From Treponema sp. UBA3649 (GTDB lineage Bacteria; Spirochaetota; Spirochaetia; Treponematales; Treponemataceae), in assembly GCA_002373325.1 (NCBI GenBank), contig DFKI01000147.1, forward strand, positions 1 through 17,114: 17,114 bases of DNA. Direction: 5' to 3'. How positions within the stretch are numbered: the stretch's first letter is position 1; each line of letters opens with the position of its first letter. This document shows, piece after piece, positions 1 through 7,403 of the stretch. The notes under the pieces were generated by a model. That model did no database searches, was not told the DNA's origin, and saw only the letters and a program-made list of their open reading frames with translations. Made by a program: the position numbers and the translations under genes.

Positions 1-54
1 ATCTGGAGCAAAATCATGCAGCAGTTTGGCTTTCCGGACTTATACTGCGGGTAG
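1..54 (+). CDS. 3' end of an unidentified protein (5' truncated by window)
   Basis: Frame 1 is open from the first base and ends with TAG at 52-54, giving the tail IWSKIMQQFGFPDLYCG. The terminator-like fold that starts 7 nt after the stop supports a real gene end here. Seventeen residues are too few to assign a family, and I do not recognise the protein. It lies on the same strand as the mre operon but is probably a separate transcript because of the terminator. Confidence 0.5.
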   Translation: MWSKIMQQFGFPDLYCG

Positions 55-60
55 ATTGCT

Positions 61-149
61 GGAGGTACCGGGCGACCGGTATCGCGGATAGATGACCATG
101 TGCGGTTTTTCCGCATACCAGAACCCGGCTTACCATATCCTTTTTTTTT
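61..149 (+). terminator. terminator-like nested stem ending in T9, with alternative folds
   Basis: The outer stem pairs GGTACCGGG (64-72) with CCCGG and TACC (124-128, 131-134) around a 2-nt bulge. Inside it GGTAT+GCGG (78-87) pairs with CCGCATACC (111-119). Nine T follow at 141-149 after a 6-nt AT-rich spacer. Two competing hairpins use the same bases: GGTACCG/CGGTATC (64-70/77-83) and TGCGG/CCGCA (101-105/111-115). Its position just after a stop codon suits transcription termination. The spacer between stem and T run makes it imperfect, and the alternative folds leave room for attenuation. Confidence 0.45.
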
Positions 150-201
150 GATTTCGGGGACGGAGATTGGCAGCTCCGCAATAGTAAAAATGGGTGATTT
201 T

Positions 202-1212
202 ATGAAACGGGGAAGAAATGTAAATACAAAGTCTTCAAAACGTATCAGACGGATTTTGCTGGCCGTTCTTTTTGTCGCGCTGACTGTTTTTTTGTGCATT
301 GCCGTCTGGAAGTTTTCCCATAAATATTTTCTCAACAAATTCTACTCCGAAGAAAGGGTCTCGAATCTTTATGATGCCTGGGATGCCCGCAACTACAAGG
401 AAGTCTACGATATATCCGCGCGGATTTTGGAAAAAAACTTCCTTCATAACGCAGCGAGGACTTTCCACGGTTACAGTGCCTTCCGACTTGCTGTTTCGGA
501 GACGGATAACGCCGAGTATCAGAATCTGCTTGACGAGGCCATAATCAACCTGCGGATTGCTCTTCAATATGCGAAAGAGGAATCAAAGCCCCAGATTGAA
601 TACATGCTCGGTCTCTCGTATTTTTACAAGGATGTCACCTCCGTCCACACTGATTTTTACAAAGACAAGGACACCGAGTCCCAGCATTACTATTCCGACC
701 TTGCAATCAAATATCTTCTTGCATGCCAGAACGACGGTTTCGAGGCAAAAGACACGTTCGAATATCTGGGACTGAGCTATGCCGGATTGGAGGAAACCCA
801 GAAAAGCATCGATGCATTCAGTCACGCGCTTGCCAGCAGGGGGGACTCTGACACTTTGCTTCTTGCCATAGCCGAGCAGTACTGCAACAATAATCAGGGT
901 GGAACGGCAAAGCAGTATTTGCAGAGAGCTGCCGACATCACAAAAGACGTTGACTTACGCCTCAGATGTAAATTTCTCCTTGCCCAGATTTTTATGGAAG
1001 AAAAAGAGTATGATGAGGCGAAAAAAGTGTTTGAGGAGATTTCCGAGGACAAAAGTATACCAGGATCTGTCAGGGCGGATGCCCACTATGGTCTCGGTGT
1101 AATCTGTGAGAAGAAAAAGGACATGGTTGGTGCCAGGTTCGAGTGGAGACGTGCTCTGAATCTGGATGGAAATCATAAGAAATCGAGACTTAAAATTGCT
1201 GAGTACAGCTAA
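202..1212 (+). CDS. membrane-anchored TPR-repeat protein at head of the mre operon
   Basis: The frame is open from a GTG at 100, but the T9 tract and terminator-like fold lie in that stretch. I prefer the ATG at 202, preceded by GGTGAT (193-198), a match to the Shine-Dalgarno extension; the ATG at 190 is an alternative with no visible ribosome site. The 336-aa product starts with a basic tail (KRGRN...SKRIRR). One hydrophobic helix follows at about residues 18-36, then a long soluble part, so it is a type II single-pass protein facing the periplasm. TPR-like helical pairs are visible from about residue 120 onward (for example YMLGLSYFYKD, EYLGLSYAGLEETQKSIDAF, YDEAKKVFEEI and HYGLGVICEKKKDMVGARFEW). 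TPR arrays bind other proteins. The tight link to mreB (21-nt gap) suggests a scaffold for the wall-elongation complex, but the partner is unknown. Confidence 0.8.
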   Translation: MKRGRNVNTKSSKRIRRILLAVLFVALTVFLCIAVWKFSHKYFLNKFYSEERVSNLYDAWDARNYKEVYDISARILEKNFLHNAARTFHGYSAFRLAVSETDNAEYQNLLDEAIINLRIALQYAKEESKPQIEYMLGLSYFYKDVTSVHTDFYKDKDTESQHYYSDLAIKYLLACQNDGFEAKDTFEYLGLSYAGLEETQKSIDAFSHALASRGDSDTLLLAIAEQYCNNNQGGTAKQYLQRAADITKDVDLRLRCKFLLAQIFMEEKEYDEAKKVFEEISEDKSIPGSVRADAHYGLGVICEKKKDMVGARFEWRRALNLDGNHKKSRLKIAEYS

Positions 1213-1233
1213 TAAATTTGGAGGATTACATAG

Positions 1234-2271
1234 ATGGGATTTTTGGACAATTTTACGACTGATATAGGAATCGACTTGGGGACTTGCAACACCTTGATTT
1301 ATGTGCGTGGTCAGGGCATCGTGATTGATGAGCCTTCGGTCGTCGCGGAGGAAAAGGGAACCGGACGTGTGGTGGCGGTCGGTGCCGAGGCAAAGCAGAT
1401 GCTCTGGAGGACTCCTGGAAACATAGTGGCAATCAGACCACTTGCGGACGGAGTTATTTCAAACAGTGACGCAACCGAGAAGATGATAAAATACTTCCTT
1501 GCCAAAATCATGCCGCGACATCATTTCTTTAAATCAACTCGCATGAAGATTGGAATCCCCTCTTGCATTACCCAGGTGGAGCGCGATGCTGTCCTTGCTG
1601 CTGCCATGAAATCGGGGGCAAAGGATGTTGAGGTCATAGAGGAAAGCCTTGCAGCTGCCATCGGTGCCCAGATTCCAATTTACGAGCCTGCAGGACACAT
1701 GGTTTGTGACATCGGTGGAGGAACTACTGAGGTTTCCGTAATCTCCTTGGGCGGAATGGTCATCACGAGTTCAATCCGCACCGGAGGAAATGAGTTCGAC
1801 GAGGCGATTATGAAGCACGTGCGCTCGGTCCATAACCTCATCATCGGACAGGGACAGGCTGAAAGACTTAAAGTTGAGATCGGTTCTGCAATCGCGGACA
1901 AAAACATAGACAAGATGGAAATCAAGGGAACCGATGCCATTACCGGTCTTCCACGCAGACTTGAGGTGGATTCCGTTGAGGTTCGTGACGCTCTCAAGGA
2001 GCCAATCAACAAGATTGTCGAGGAAATCAAGAAGACACTTAGCCGTACACCGCCGGAACTTGCGGCCGATATCGTTGAGCGTGGAATCGTTATGACTGGA
2101 GGAGGCTCCATGCTCAAGGGACTTCAGAAGCTCATATCAAAGGAAACTTCCGTTCCTGTCATCCTTGTTGAAAAGCCGCTGGAATGTGTCGCTGTCGGTG
2201 CGGGTCAGGCCTTTGAGCTTTTCAAGGACATTTCTTCCAACCGTTCAATCTATGACAGTCTGAACAGCTGA
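1234..2271 (+). CDS. mreB: rod shape-determining protein MreB (bacterial actin)
   Basis: This 345-aa protein is an ATP-dependent actin homologue that polymerises under the inner membrane and guides lateral peptidoglycan synthesis. The phosphate-1 loop is GIDLGTCNT (residues 12-20), the phosphate-2 loop DIGGGTTE (159-166), and the adenosine motif MTGGGSML (287-294). The conserved EESLAAAIGA segment with the likely catalytic Glu spans 136-145. A hydrophobic loop HFF (97-99) sits where MreB contacts the membrane. Length is normal for the family (about 335-350). The ribosome site GGAGG (1220-1224) stands 9 nt before the ATG. It is the second gene of the operon and is followed by mreC after 17 nt. 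Confidence 0.98.
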   Translation: MGFLDNFTTDIGIDLGTCNTLIYVRGQGIVIDEPSVVAEEKGTGRVVAVGAEAKQMLWRTPGNIVAIRPLADGVISNSDATEKMIKYFLAKIMPRHHFFKSTRMKIGIPSCITQVERDAVLAAAMKSGAKDVEVIEESLAAAIGAQIPIYEPAGHMVCDIGGGTTEVSVISLGGMVITSSIRTGGNEFDEAIMKHVRSVHNLIIGQGQAERLKVEIGSAIADKNIDKMEIKGTDAITGLPRRLEVDSVEVRDALKEPINKIVEEIKKTLSRTPPELAADIVERGIVMTGGGSMLKGLQKLISKETSVPVILVEKPLECVAVGAGQAFELFKDISSNRSIYDSLNS

Positions 2272-2288
2272 TATTATATAGAAGAAAG

Positions 2289-3167
2289 ATGAAACATAAT
2301 TTTCGCTTTAAGTTTCCTGAACTTGTTCTCGTTGTATTGCTGCTTATAAGCGGTCTTCTGCTGGGGTTTTCATCAGGCGGGTTCCTTGTGGATTTCAATA
2401 AGGTTGGCTTCACTGTCATGTCCACAGTGCAGAGCGGAGTCAATACAGTCTCAAGGGGAGTGGTCGGTTTTTTCCGCGGCATACAGGATCTTTTTGTCAT
2501 GAAAAAAGAATATGCGGAGATGAAGGAAAAACTTGCAAATTATGATTACTTGCAGAGGAACAACGTTGAGATAAGGAAGGAAAACGAGCTTTTGCGCGAG
2601 CAGCTTGATTTCGCCATGTCGCTTGAGCATAAAAACATCGCGGCTCAGATTGTCGGTCGTGATCCTGACAGTCTCTATTCCTCCATAACAATCAACAAGG
2701 GCGTGCGGAACGGGGTGAAAAAGGGACTTCCCGTCATAGCGATTCAGAACGGAAACGTCGGTGTCGTGGGAAAAATCGTGACGGTCGGACTTGTCACCAG
2801 CCAGATTATGCCGATTTATGACAGCAAATGCAATATTTCTGCGAGGATGCAGAGTTCGAGGGAGATTGGAATCATCAGCGGCGGAGGATCCGTGGACAAG
2901 CCTCTTTCCATGAGCTACATAAACAAGAGGTCCTTTTCCGAGTTGAGCCGTGGAGATATCGTAGTAACTTCCGGCGAGAACGGTAACTACATGAGGGATG
3001 TCCCGGTCGGCACAATCTCCAAAATCGAGTCGCTCGAATACGATTCCTCCCTTGACATCGAGCTGAAGCCTATCCTTGATTTTTCCAAGCTTGAGACGGT
3101 TCTTATCGTGGATCCTGATTTGAGCAACGACAGGGAAACTGTTGCGGAGGTGGCTGAAAATGATTAA
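2289..3167 (+). CDS. mreC: rod shape-determining protein MreC
   Basis: The 292-aa product is a bitopic periplasmic protein that links MreB to PBP2 and activates the RodA-PBP2 pair. A short cytoplasmic N-terminus (MKHNFRFKFPE) is followed by a membrane helix at about residues 12-30. A coiled coil comes next at about 70-115 (MKKEYAEMKEKL, RKENELLREQL). The rest is the beta-rich MreC domain, including SLYSSITINKGVRNGVKKGLPV and GDIVVTSGENG-like stretches typical of the family. The ribosome site is weak (AGAAAG directly before ATG), so translation may be coupled to mreB. The last 8 nt overlap the mreD start. Confidence 0.95.
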   Translation: MKHNFRFKFPELVLVVLLLISGLLLGFSSGGFLVDFNKVGFTVMSTVQSGVNTVSRGVVGFFRGIQDLFVMKKEYAEMKEKLANYDYLQRNNVEIRKENELLREQLDFAMSLEHKNIAAQIVGRDPDSLYSSITINKGVRNGVKKGLPVIAIQNGNVGVVGKIVTVGLVTSQIMPIYDSKCNISARMQSSREIGIISGGGSVDKPLSMSYINKRSFSELSRGDIVVTSGENGNYMRDVPVGTISKIESLEYDSSLDIELKPILDFSKLETVLIVDPDLSNDRETVAEVAEND

Positions 3168-3669
3168 GTCTTTTTCTTTGAGCGTGTTCATTCTTTTTGT
3201 GACGGCAATGATTGAGTCCGCCATTCTCTCCAACATCTCCATTTTGCCCGTGGTTCCGGATTTGAGCCTTATATGTCTGCTTTATTTTTCTTTGCACAAC
3301 GGAAAGCTCATCGGCGAGGGCACTGGATTCGTCTCAGGTCTTTTCCTTGATTTTCTGAGCGGAGCCCCATTCGGACTGAACTGTCTTTTCAGGACTCTGA
3401 TTGGATATATAGCAGGACTTTTCAGCAGAACCGTGAATTCAGACGGATTTTTTATCTCCTTGTTTCTTGGAATCCTTGGAACAGTGGCGAAGGGTCTGAT
3501 TCTTTTCGTGCTTTCCTTCCTTTTCCCGACCGGCGTAATCCGGTTCAATCTGATTTCATGGATCTTCCTCTTTCAAATCTGCGTCAATGCAGTGTTGACT
3601 CCCTTTGTTTTTAAGTTCTTGAGCATTTTCCAGAAAACTCTTGTTTTGCAGACGGAGGCTGTTTCCTGA
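3160..3669 (+). CDS. mreD: rod shape-determining protein MreD
   Basis: The 169-aa protein is highly hydrophobic with about five to six predicted membrane segments and few charged residues, as expected for MreD, the integral membrane partner of MreC. The typical early motif PDLSLICLLYFSL and the central FLSGAPFGLNCL (a form of the family's D-xxSG-xxG-xx pattern) are present. The frame is open from a TTG at 3142, but the ATG at 3160 has GGAGG (3146-3150) exactly 9 nt upstream, the same spacing as mreB, so I use it. It overlaps mreC by 8 nt and ends 2 nt before mrdA. Confidence 0.93.
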   Translation: MIKSFSLSVFILFVTAMIESAILSNISILPVVPDLSLICLLYFSLHNGKLIGEGTGFVSGLFLDFLSGAPFGLNCLFRTLIGYIAGLFSRTVNSDGFFISLFLGILGTVAKGLILFVLSFLFPTGVIRFNLISWIFLFQICVNAVLTPFVFKFLSIFQKTLVLQTEAVS

Positions 3670-3671
3670 TT

Positions 3672-5552
3672 ATGAGTGACGTACTGCACGATGGTTCTGA
3701 TGACATTGGAAAAAGAAATGCCCGTCTTGCCTTTCTTTCCATATTGATTGTGGCTCTGTTTGCTTTCTACACGCTTAGACTTTATTCCATGCAGATTGCG
3801 AACGGAGGATACTGGAAGGATCAGGCTGTCAAGATGACGAGCACCCCTACAATCCTTGATGCACAGCGAGGAGAAATCTATGACAGGAACGGAGACAATC
3901 CCATCGTCGTGAACCGGGATTCCTTCGTGGTCGAGCTTCGTCCGGGAGAGATTCCTTCTGGTCAGTACGATACAGTTGCGACCAAACTCGCTGAATTCCT
4001 GGGGATTTCCAAAAGTGTAATCGACAAAAAGACTCTCGGAAAAAGGGACAGCTTCCAGGCGCAGGAAATCAAAATCAACGTTCCTCTTGACGTAATCAGC
4101 AACATCGCGGAGAATCTGACTGATCTTCCCGGCGTGTCATGGAAAAACAAGCCGATTCGCTCCTATCTTGAGACCGGCTCAATCTGCAACATACTGGGCT
4201 ACGTGGGTAAAATCAGTGCGACAGAGCTGAAACTGATGAACAACGACGGATACACAAGAAACTATGAGGTCGGAAAGACGGGCATTGAAAAGCAGTATGA
4301 CAGGCTTTTGCAGGGAATTCCGGGGAGCGAGACGCGTCTTACCGATGCAAGGGGAAGACTGATAGACGAGGAGCCGATTGTCGTTCCTCCACAGATGGGA
4401 AAGAATCTTGTGCTCACTATAGACACGCGCATACAAAAGCTTGCGGAGGAAGCCCTTGGCAACAGGGTGGGATCCGTTGTGGTTTTACGCCCGTCAACCG
4501 GAGAGGTTCTTGCCATGGTGACTTATCCATACTTTGACTCAAACCTGCTTTCCGGAGAGAATTCGTCGCAGGAGTATTACCGATATGTGAACGCACCGAA
4601 CAAGCCTCTTTTGAACCGTGCCGTGGGTTCATCCTATCCTCCCGCGTCTACTTTCAAGACCATCATGACGACGGCCATTCTTTCCGAGCGAGCTTTTCCC
4701 GCTGATAAACCCGTTGAGTGCAAGGGAAATCTTTTTTATGGAAACCGACTGTGGAACTGCCACTTGAAGAGCGGACATGGGTGGCTTGATTTGAAGAATG
4801 CCCTGGCTCAGTCGTGCGATGTCTATTACTGGATTGTCGGTAGGGATTATCTTGGTGTTGACATCATATCATCCTATGCTATGGAGTTCGGTTTCGGGCA
4901 GAGCCTTGAGATTGATTTGCCTTCTCATGTGACAGGATTGGTTCCGACCGCACAATGGAAGGAGAGGGAGAACAAAAACGACAAATGGACTCTCGGTGAT
5001 ACGATGAACATTTCAATCGGACAGGGAAACATGCTTGCGACTCCTCTTCATGTGGCGAACATGATGGCGATGGTTTGCAACAGCGGGGTCATTTACAAGC
5101 CTCATCTTTTGAAGGAAGTCCGCGATCCGAATACGAACGACCTTATTCAGAGCGTGGAGCCGGAGGTCCTGCATGAGTCAACCGTGGAAAAATCAGTCTG
5201 GAAAACCGTGCAGAGATATTTGCGCTACATGATTACGGACGGTACGGCAACTTATCCGATGGGAAACAAAAAGATTCAGATTGCCGGAAAAACTGGTACT
5301 GCTCAGGTCGGACGTGACGAGGAAAAACGCTGGCACTCTTGGATGGTGGCCTATGCTCCCTTTGACGCGCCTCTTGAGGATCAGCTTGTTGTTACGACAA
5401 TGGTTGAGGCCGTGAACAACTGGGAATGGTGGGCTCCTTATGCGACAAATATAGTCATTCAAGGAATTTTTGAGAATCAGACTTTTGAGGAGGCCAGCAA
5501 AGAGCTCGGATTTGCCTACATGATACAGGATGCCGCGGGAGGTCAGGAATAA
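3672..5552 (+). CDS. mrdA: penicillin-binding protein 2, elongation transpeptidase
   Basis: The 626-aa class B PBP cross-links peptidoglycan during cell elongation together with RodA. It has one N-terminal membrane anchor (about residues 19-38). A pedestal/dimerisation domain follows, starting with LDAQRGEIYDRNG (62-74) and continuing with the family motif YEVGKTGIEKQYD (198-210). The C-terminal transpeptidase domain carries all three active-site motifs: STFK with Ser326 and Lys329, SCD (381-383, the SxN-type motif in its PBP2 form) and KTGT (540-543). Length matches the family. The ribosome site GGAGG (3654-3658) is 13 nt from the ATG. The stop overlaps the rodA start by 1 nt (TAATG), pointing to translational coupling of the enzyme pair. 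Confidence 0.97.
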   Translation: MSDVLHDGSDDIGKRNARLAFLSILIVALFAFYTLRLYSMQIANGGYWKDQAVKMTSTPTILDAQRGEIYDRNGDNPIVVNRDSFVVELRPGEIPSGQYDTVATKLAEFLGISKSVIDKKTLGKRDSFQAQEIKINVPLDVISNIAENLTDLPGVSWKNKPIRSYLETGSICNILGYVGKISATELKLMNNDGYTRNYEVGKTGIEKQYDRLLQGIPGSETRLTDARGRLIDEEPIVVPPQMGKNLVLTIDTRIQKLAEEALGNRVGSVVVLRPSTGEVLAMVTYPYFDSNLLSGENSSQEYYRYVNAPNKPLLNRAVGSSYPPASTFKTIMTTAILSERAFPADKPVECKGNLFYGNRLWNCHLKSGHGWLDLKNALAQSCDVYYWIVGRDYLGVDIISSYAMEFGFGQSLEIDLPSHVTGLVPTAQWKERENKNDKWTLGDTMNISIGQGNMLATPLHVANMMAMVCNSGVIYKPHLLKEVRDPNTNDLIQSVEPEVLHESTVEKSVWKTVQRYLRYMITDGTATYPMGNKKIQIAGKTGTAQVGRDEEKRWHSWMVAYAPFDAPLEDQLVVTTMVEAVNNWEWWAPYATNIVIQGIFENQTFEEASKELGFAYMIQDAAGGQE

Positions 5553-6886
5553 TGAAAACAAAACCACTTCAGTTGTTTGATTTTGCCATGATTGCATCTG
5601 TCCTTATATTGGGAACGCTTAGCGTGATTTTCATCTATTCTTCGGGAATCGACTCTTCCGGTGTCATGCAGCCCAAGCACAGACTGGATTATATCAAGCA
5701 GATTATCTGGTGCGTCGCCGGGTTGATTGCGATGCTCGTTCTTGCCATAATTGATTACAGAAAACTCAAGCGGTACATTCCGTGGCTTGCCGGTTTTTCC
5801 GTGCTTCTGCTGATTTTCACACTGAAATTCGGTATAATCAGCCATGGAGCCAGGAGCTGGATTAATCTCGGTCCCATAAATCTACAGCCGGCTGAGTTCA
5901 CAAAGGTTTCTTTTACGCTTTTCCTTGCATGGTATCTGGAGAAGTCTCGCAAGGATTCGGGTCTGAAGCGTTTTCTCATCTCTCTTTTGATTTTGGCCCT
6001 CCCGATCGGACTGATTTTGAAGCAGCCTGATTTCGGATCCGCGATGGTCTACATCCCCATTTTCATCGTAATCTGTTTTATGGCTGACATTCCAATCCGC
6101 TATCTGGTTCTCTTCCTTATGACTGGTATGCTTACCGTTATTCTTGCTGTTCTTCCGGCTTGGCAGGAGAAAATCTACCAGAAGCCATTTTTGCTTGTCA
6201 ATATCCTTCTGAACAAACGGCTTTTTATGATTGTGGCCGCAGCAACTCTCATGGTCGCCTTTATTGGAGCTCTCGGACTTTTGCTTTTCAAGAGAAAGTA
6301 TTTCTACTGGATTGCCTATGCCTTCGGATGTATTTTCGTGTCTCTTCTTCTTTCTGTCGTGGCCCGGAAATTTCTTCAGGAGTATCAGGTGATGCGTCTC
6401 ATAGTCTTCCTCGATCCCTATGTGGATCCGAAGAAGTCAGGATGGAATATCATCAACTCAAGGATTGCCATCGGATCGGGACAGTTTACCGGCAAGGGAT
6501 TTTTGATGGGGACTCACAGCCATTACCGTTATCTTCCGGAACAGAGCACAGACTTTATTTTCAGCATTCTGGCGGAGGAATTCGGATTTTTGGGATGTAT
6601 GCTTGTTTTTGCGGCCTACCTGATGATTTTGTTCAGGATTATTTCCACGGCACGAAACACGACGGATTATTTCGGGAATCTGATAAGCGCAGGTTTTTTG
6701 GGGATGTTCTTTTTTCACTTTATGGTGAACGTGGGAATGACCATGGGAATGATGCCCATAACCGGAATTCCTTTGGCGTTTGTCTCTTACGGAGGATCGG
6801 CGTTCGTCACGAATTCCGTCGCTCTGGGGCTTGTGATGTCCGTGCGGTCAAGAAGGCTGGACTTCAGCATAGCGGGAATTGTTTGA
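5552..6886 (+). CDS. rodA: SEDS peptidoglycan glycosyltransferase RodA
   Basis: The 444-aa multi-pass membrane protein polymerises lipid II into glycan strands and pairs with the PBP2 encoded just upstream. Family motifs are GARSWI (99-104), QPAEFTK (112-118), QPDFGSA (158-164), FLDPY.DP..SGWN (286-299), GKGF (314-317) and PEQSTDFIF with the catalytic-type Asp334. Further on are AEEFGF (341-346) and the C-terminal MPITGIPLAFVSYGGSA (401-417). It is about 70 residues longer than the E. coli enzyme. The extra length lies around residues 200-275, which add hydrophobic helices. The ribosome site GGGAGG (5537-5542) is 9 nt before the ATG. Confidence 0.97.
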   Translation: MKTKPLQLFDFAMIASVLILGTLSVIFIYSSGIDSSGVMQPKHRLDYIKQIIWCVAGLIAMLVLAIIDYRKLKRYIPWLAGFSVLLLIFTLKFGIISHGARSWINLGPINLQPAEFTKVSFTLFLAWYLEKSRKDSGLKRFLISLLILALPIGLILKQPDFGSAMVYIPIFIVICFMADIPIRYLVLFLMTGMLTVILAVLPAWQEKIYQKPFLLVNILLNKRLFMIVAAATLMVAFIGALGLLLFKRKYFYWIAYAFGCIFVSLLLSVVARKFLQEYQVMRLIVFLDPYVDPKKSGWNIINSRIAIGSGQFTGKGFLMGTHSHYRYLPEQSTDFIFSILAEEFGFLGCMLVFAAYLMILFRIISTARNTTDYFGNLISAGFLGMFFFHFMVNVGMTMGMMPITGIPLAFVSYGGSAFVTNSVALGLVMSVRSRRLDFSIAGIV

Positions 6887-6898
6887 CGGGAGGTTTTT

Positions 6899-7375
6899 AT
6901 GGATTTGAAATCACTTTATGCGGAGATTTTGAACGAGCACAATCTGAACCCCGTGCACAAGGGTGTCATGGAAAATCCCAGTCTCACTCTGCGTGGTGTG
7001 AATCCAAGTTGTGGAGATAACATTTACTTGCAGTTGAAAATCAACGAGCAGGGTATCGTGGAGGAAGGAACTTTTAACGGCTCGGGATGCGCAATCAGCC
7101 AGGCTTCCGTGGACATGATGCTTGATGACATAATAGGAAAAAGCAAGGATGAGGCTCTGCGTCTTTCATCCCTTTTCATGCGGATGATAAAAGGTGAGGT
7201 TGTGGATGACTCCGAGCTTGAGGAGCTTGATGAGGCTGCGTCATTGAAGAACATAAGCCACATGCCGGCCCGTGTAAAATGCGCTGTCCTTGGCTGGCAC
7301 ACCATGGAGGAGATGCTCCTTTCTGGAAAAAATTCAGGGCATGGAAGCGAGGAGCATTGTTCCGTTCCTTCTTGA
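6899..7375 (+). CDS. sufU: SufU/IscU-family Fe-S cluster assembly protein
   Basis: The 158-aa cytoplasmic protein belongs to the NifU N-terminal/IscU fold. It carries the three conserved cysteines and the Asp: NPSCGD (Cys38, Asp40), GSGCAISQAS (Cys64) and ARVKCAVLGWHTM (Cys128). The spacing between Cys64 and Cys128 is long, as in the SufU type, which in Gram-positives accepts sulfur from SufS with a bound zinc. The ribosome site GGGAGG (6888-6893) is 5 nt from the ATG, and the gene begins 12 nt after rodA, so it is co-transcribed with the wall operon. The C-terminal tail (SGKNSGHGSEEHCSVPS) is an extension with an extra Cys and His. No sufS, sufB, sufC or sufD is in the window. Confidence 0.92.
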   Translation: MDLKSLYAEILNEHNLNPVHKGVMENPSLTLRGVNPSCGDNIYLQLKINEQGIVEEGTFNGSGCAISQASVDMMLDDIIGKSKDEALRLSSLFMRMIKGEVVDDSELEELDEAASLKNISHMPARVKCAVLGWHTMEEMLLSGKNSGHGSEEHCSVPS

Positions 7376-7403
7376 TTTTCAATCCTCAGCAATAAACCGA
7401 ATT

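Noticed and set aside
100..201. Longer start (GTG at 100) for the TPR protein
   Set aside because: The stretch contains a terminator-like fold and T9, lacks a ribosome site, and would put a non-signal, Pro/Phe-rich extension before the membrane anchor.
167..204. TTGGCA (167-172) as the -35 of an mre operon promoter
   Set aside because: No acceptable -10 lies 16-18 nt downstream, and the position would place the start inside the coding region.
2451..3242. 263-aa open frame on the - strand opposite mreC/mreD
   Set aside because: No recognisable domain, and the opposite strand encodes clear MreC and MreD in a continuous operon.
6160..7020. 286-aa open frame on the + strand overlapping rodA and the start of sufU
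   Set aside because: It is a shifted-frame shadow: the rodA and sufU frames carry unmistakable conserved motifs, while this frame has none and is oddly rich in Cys, Gly, Arg and His.
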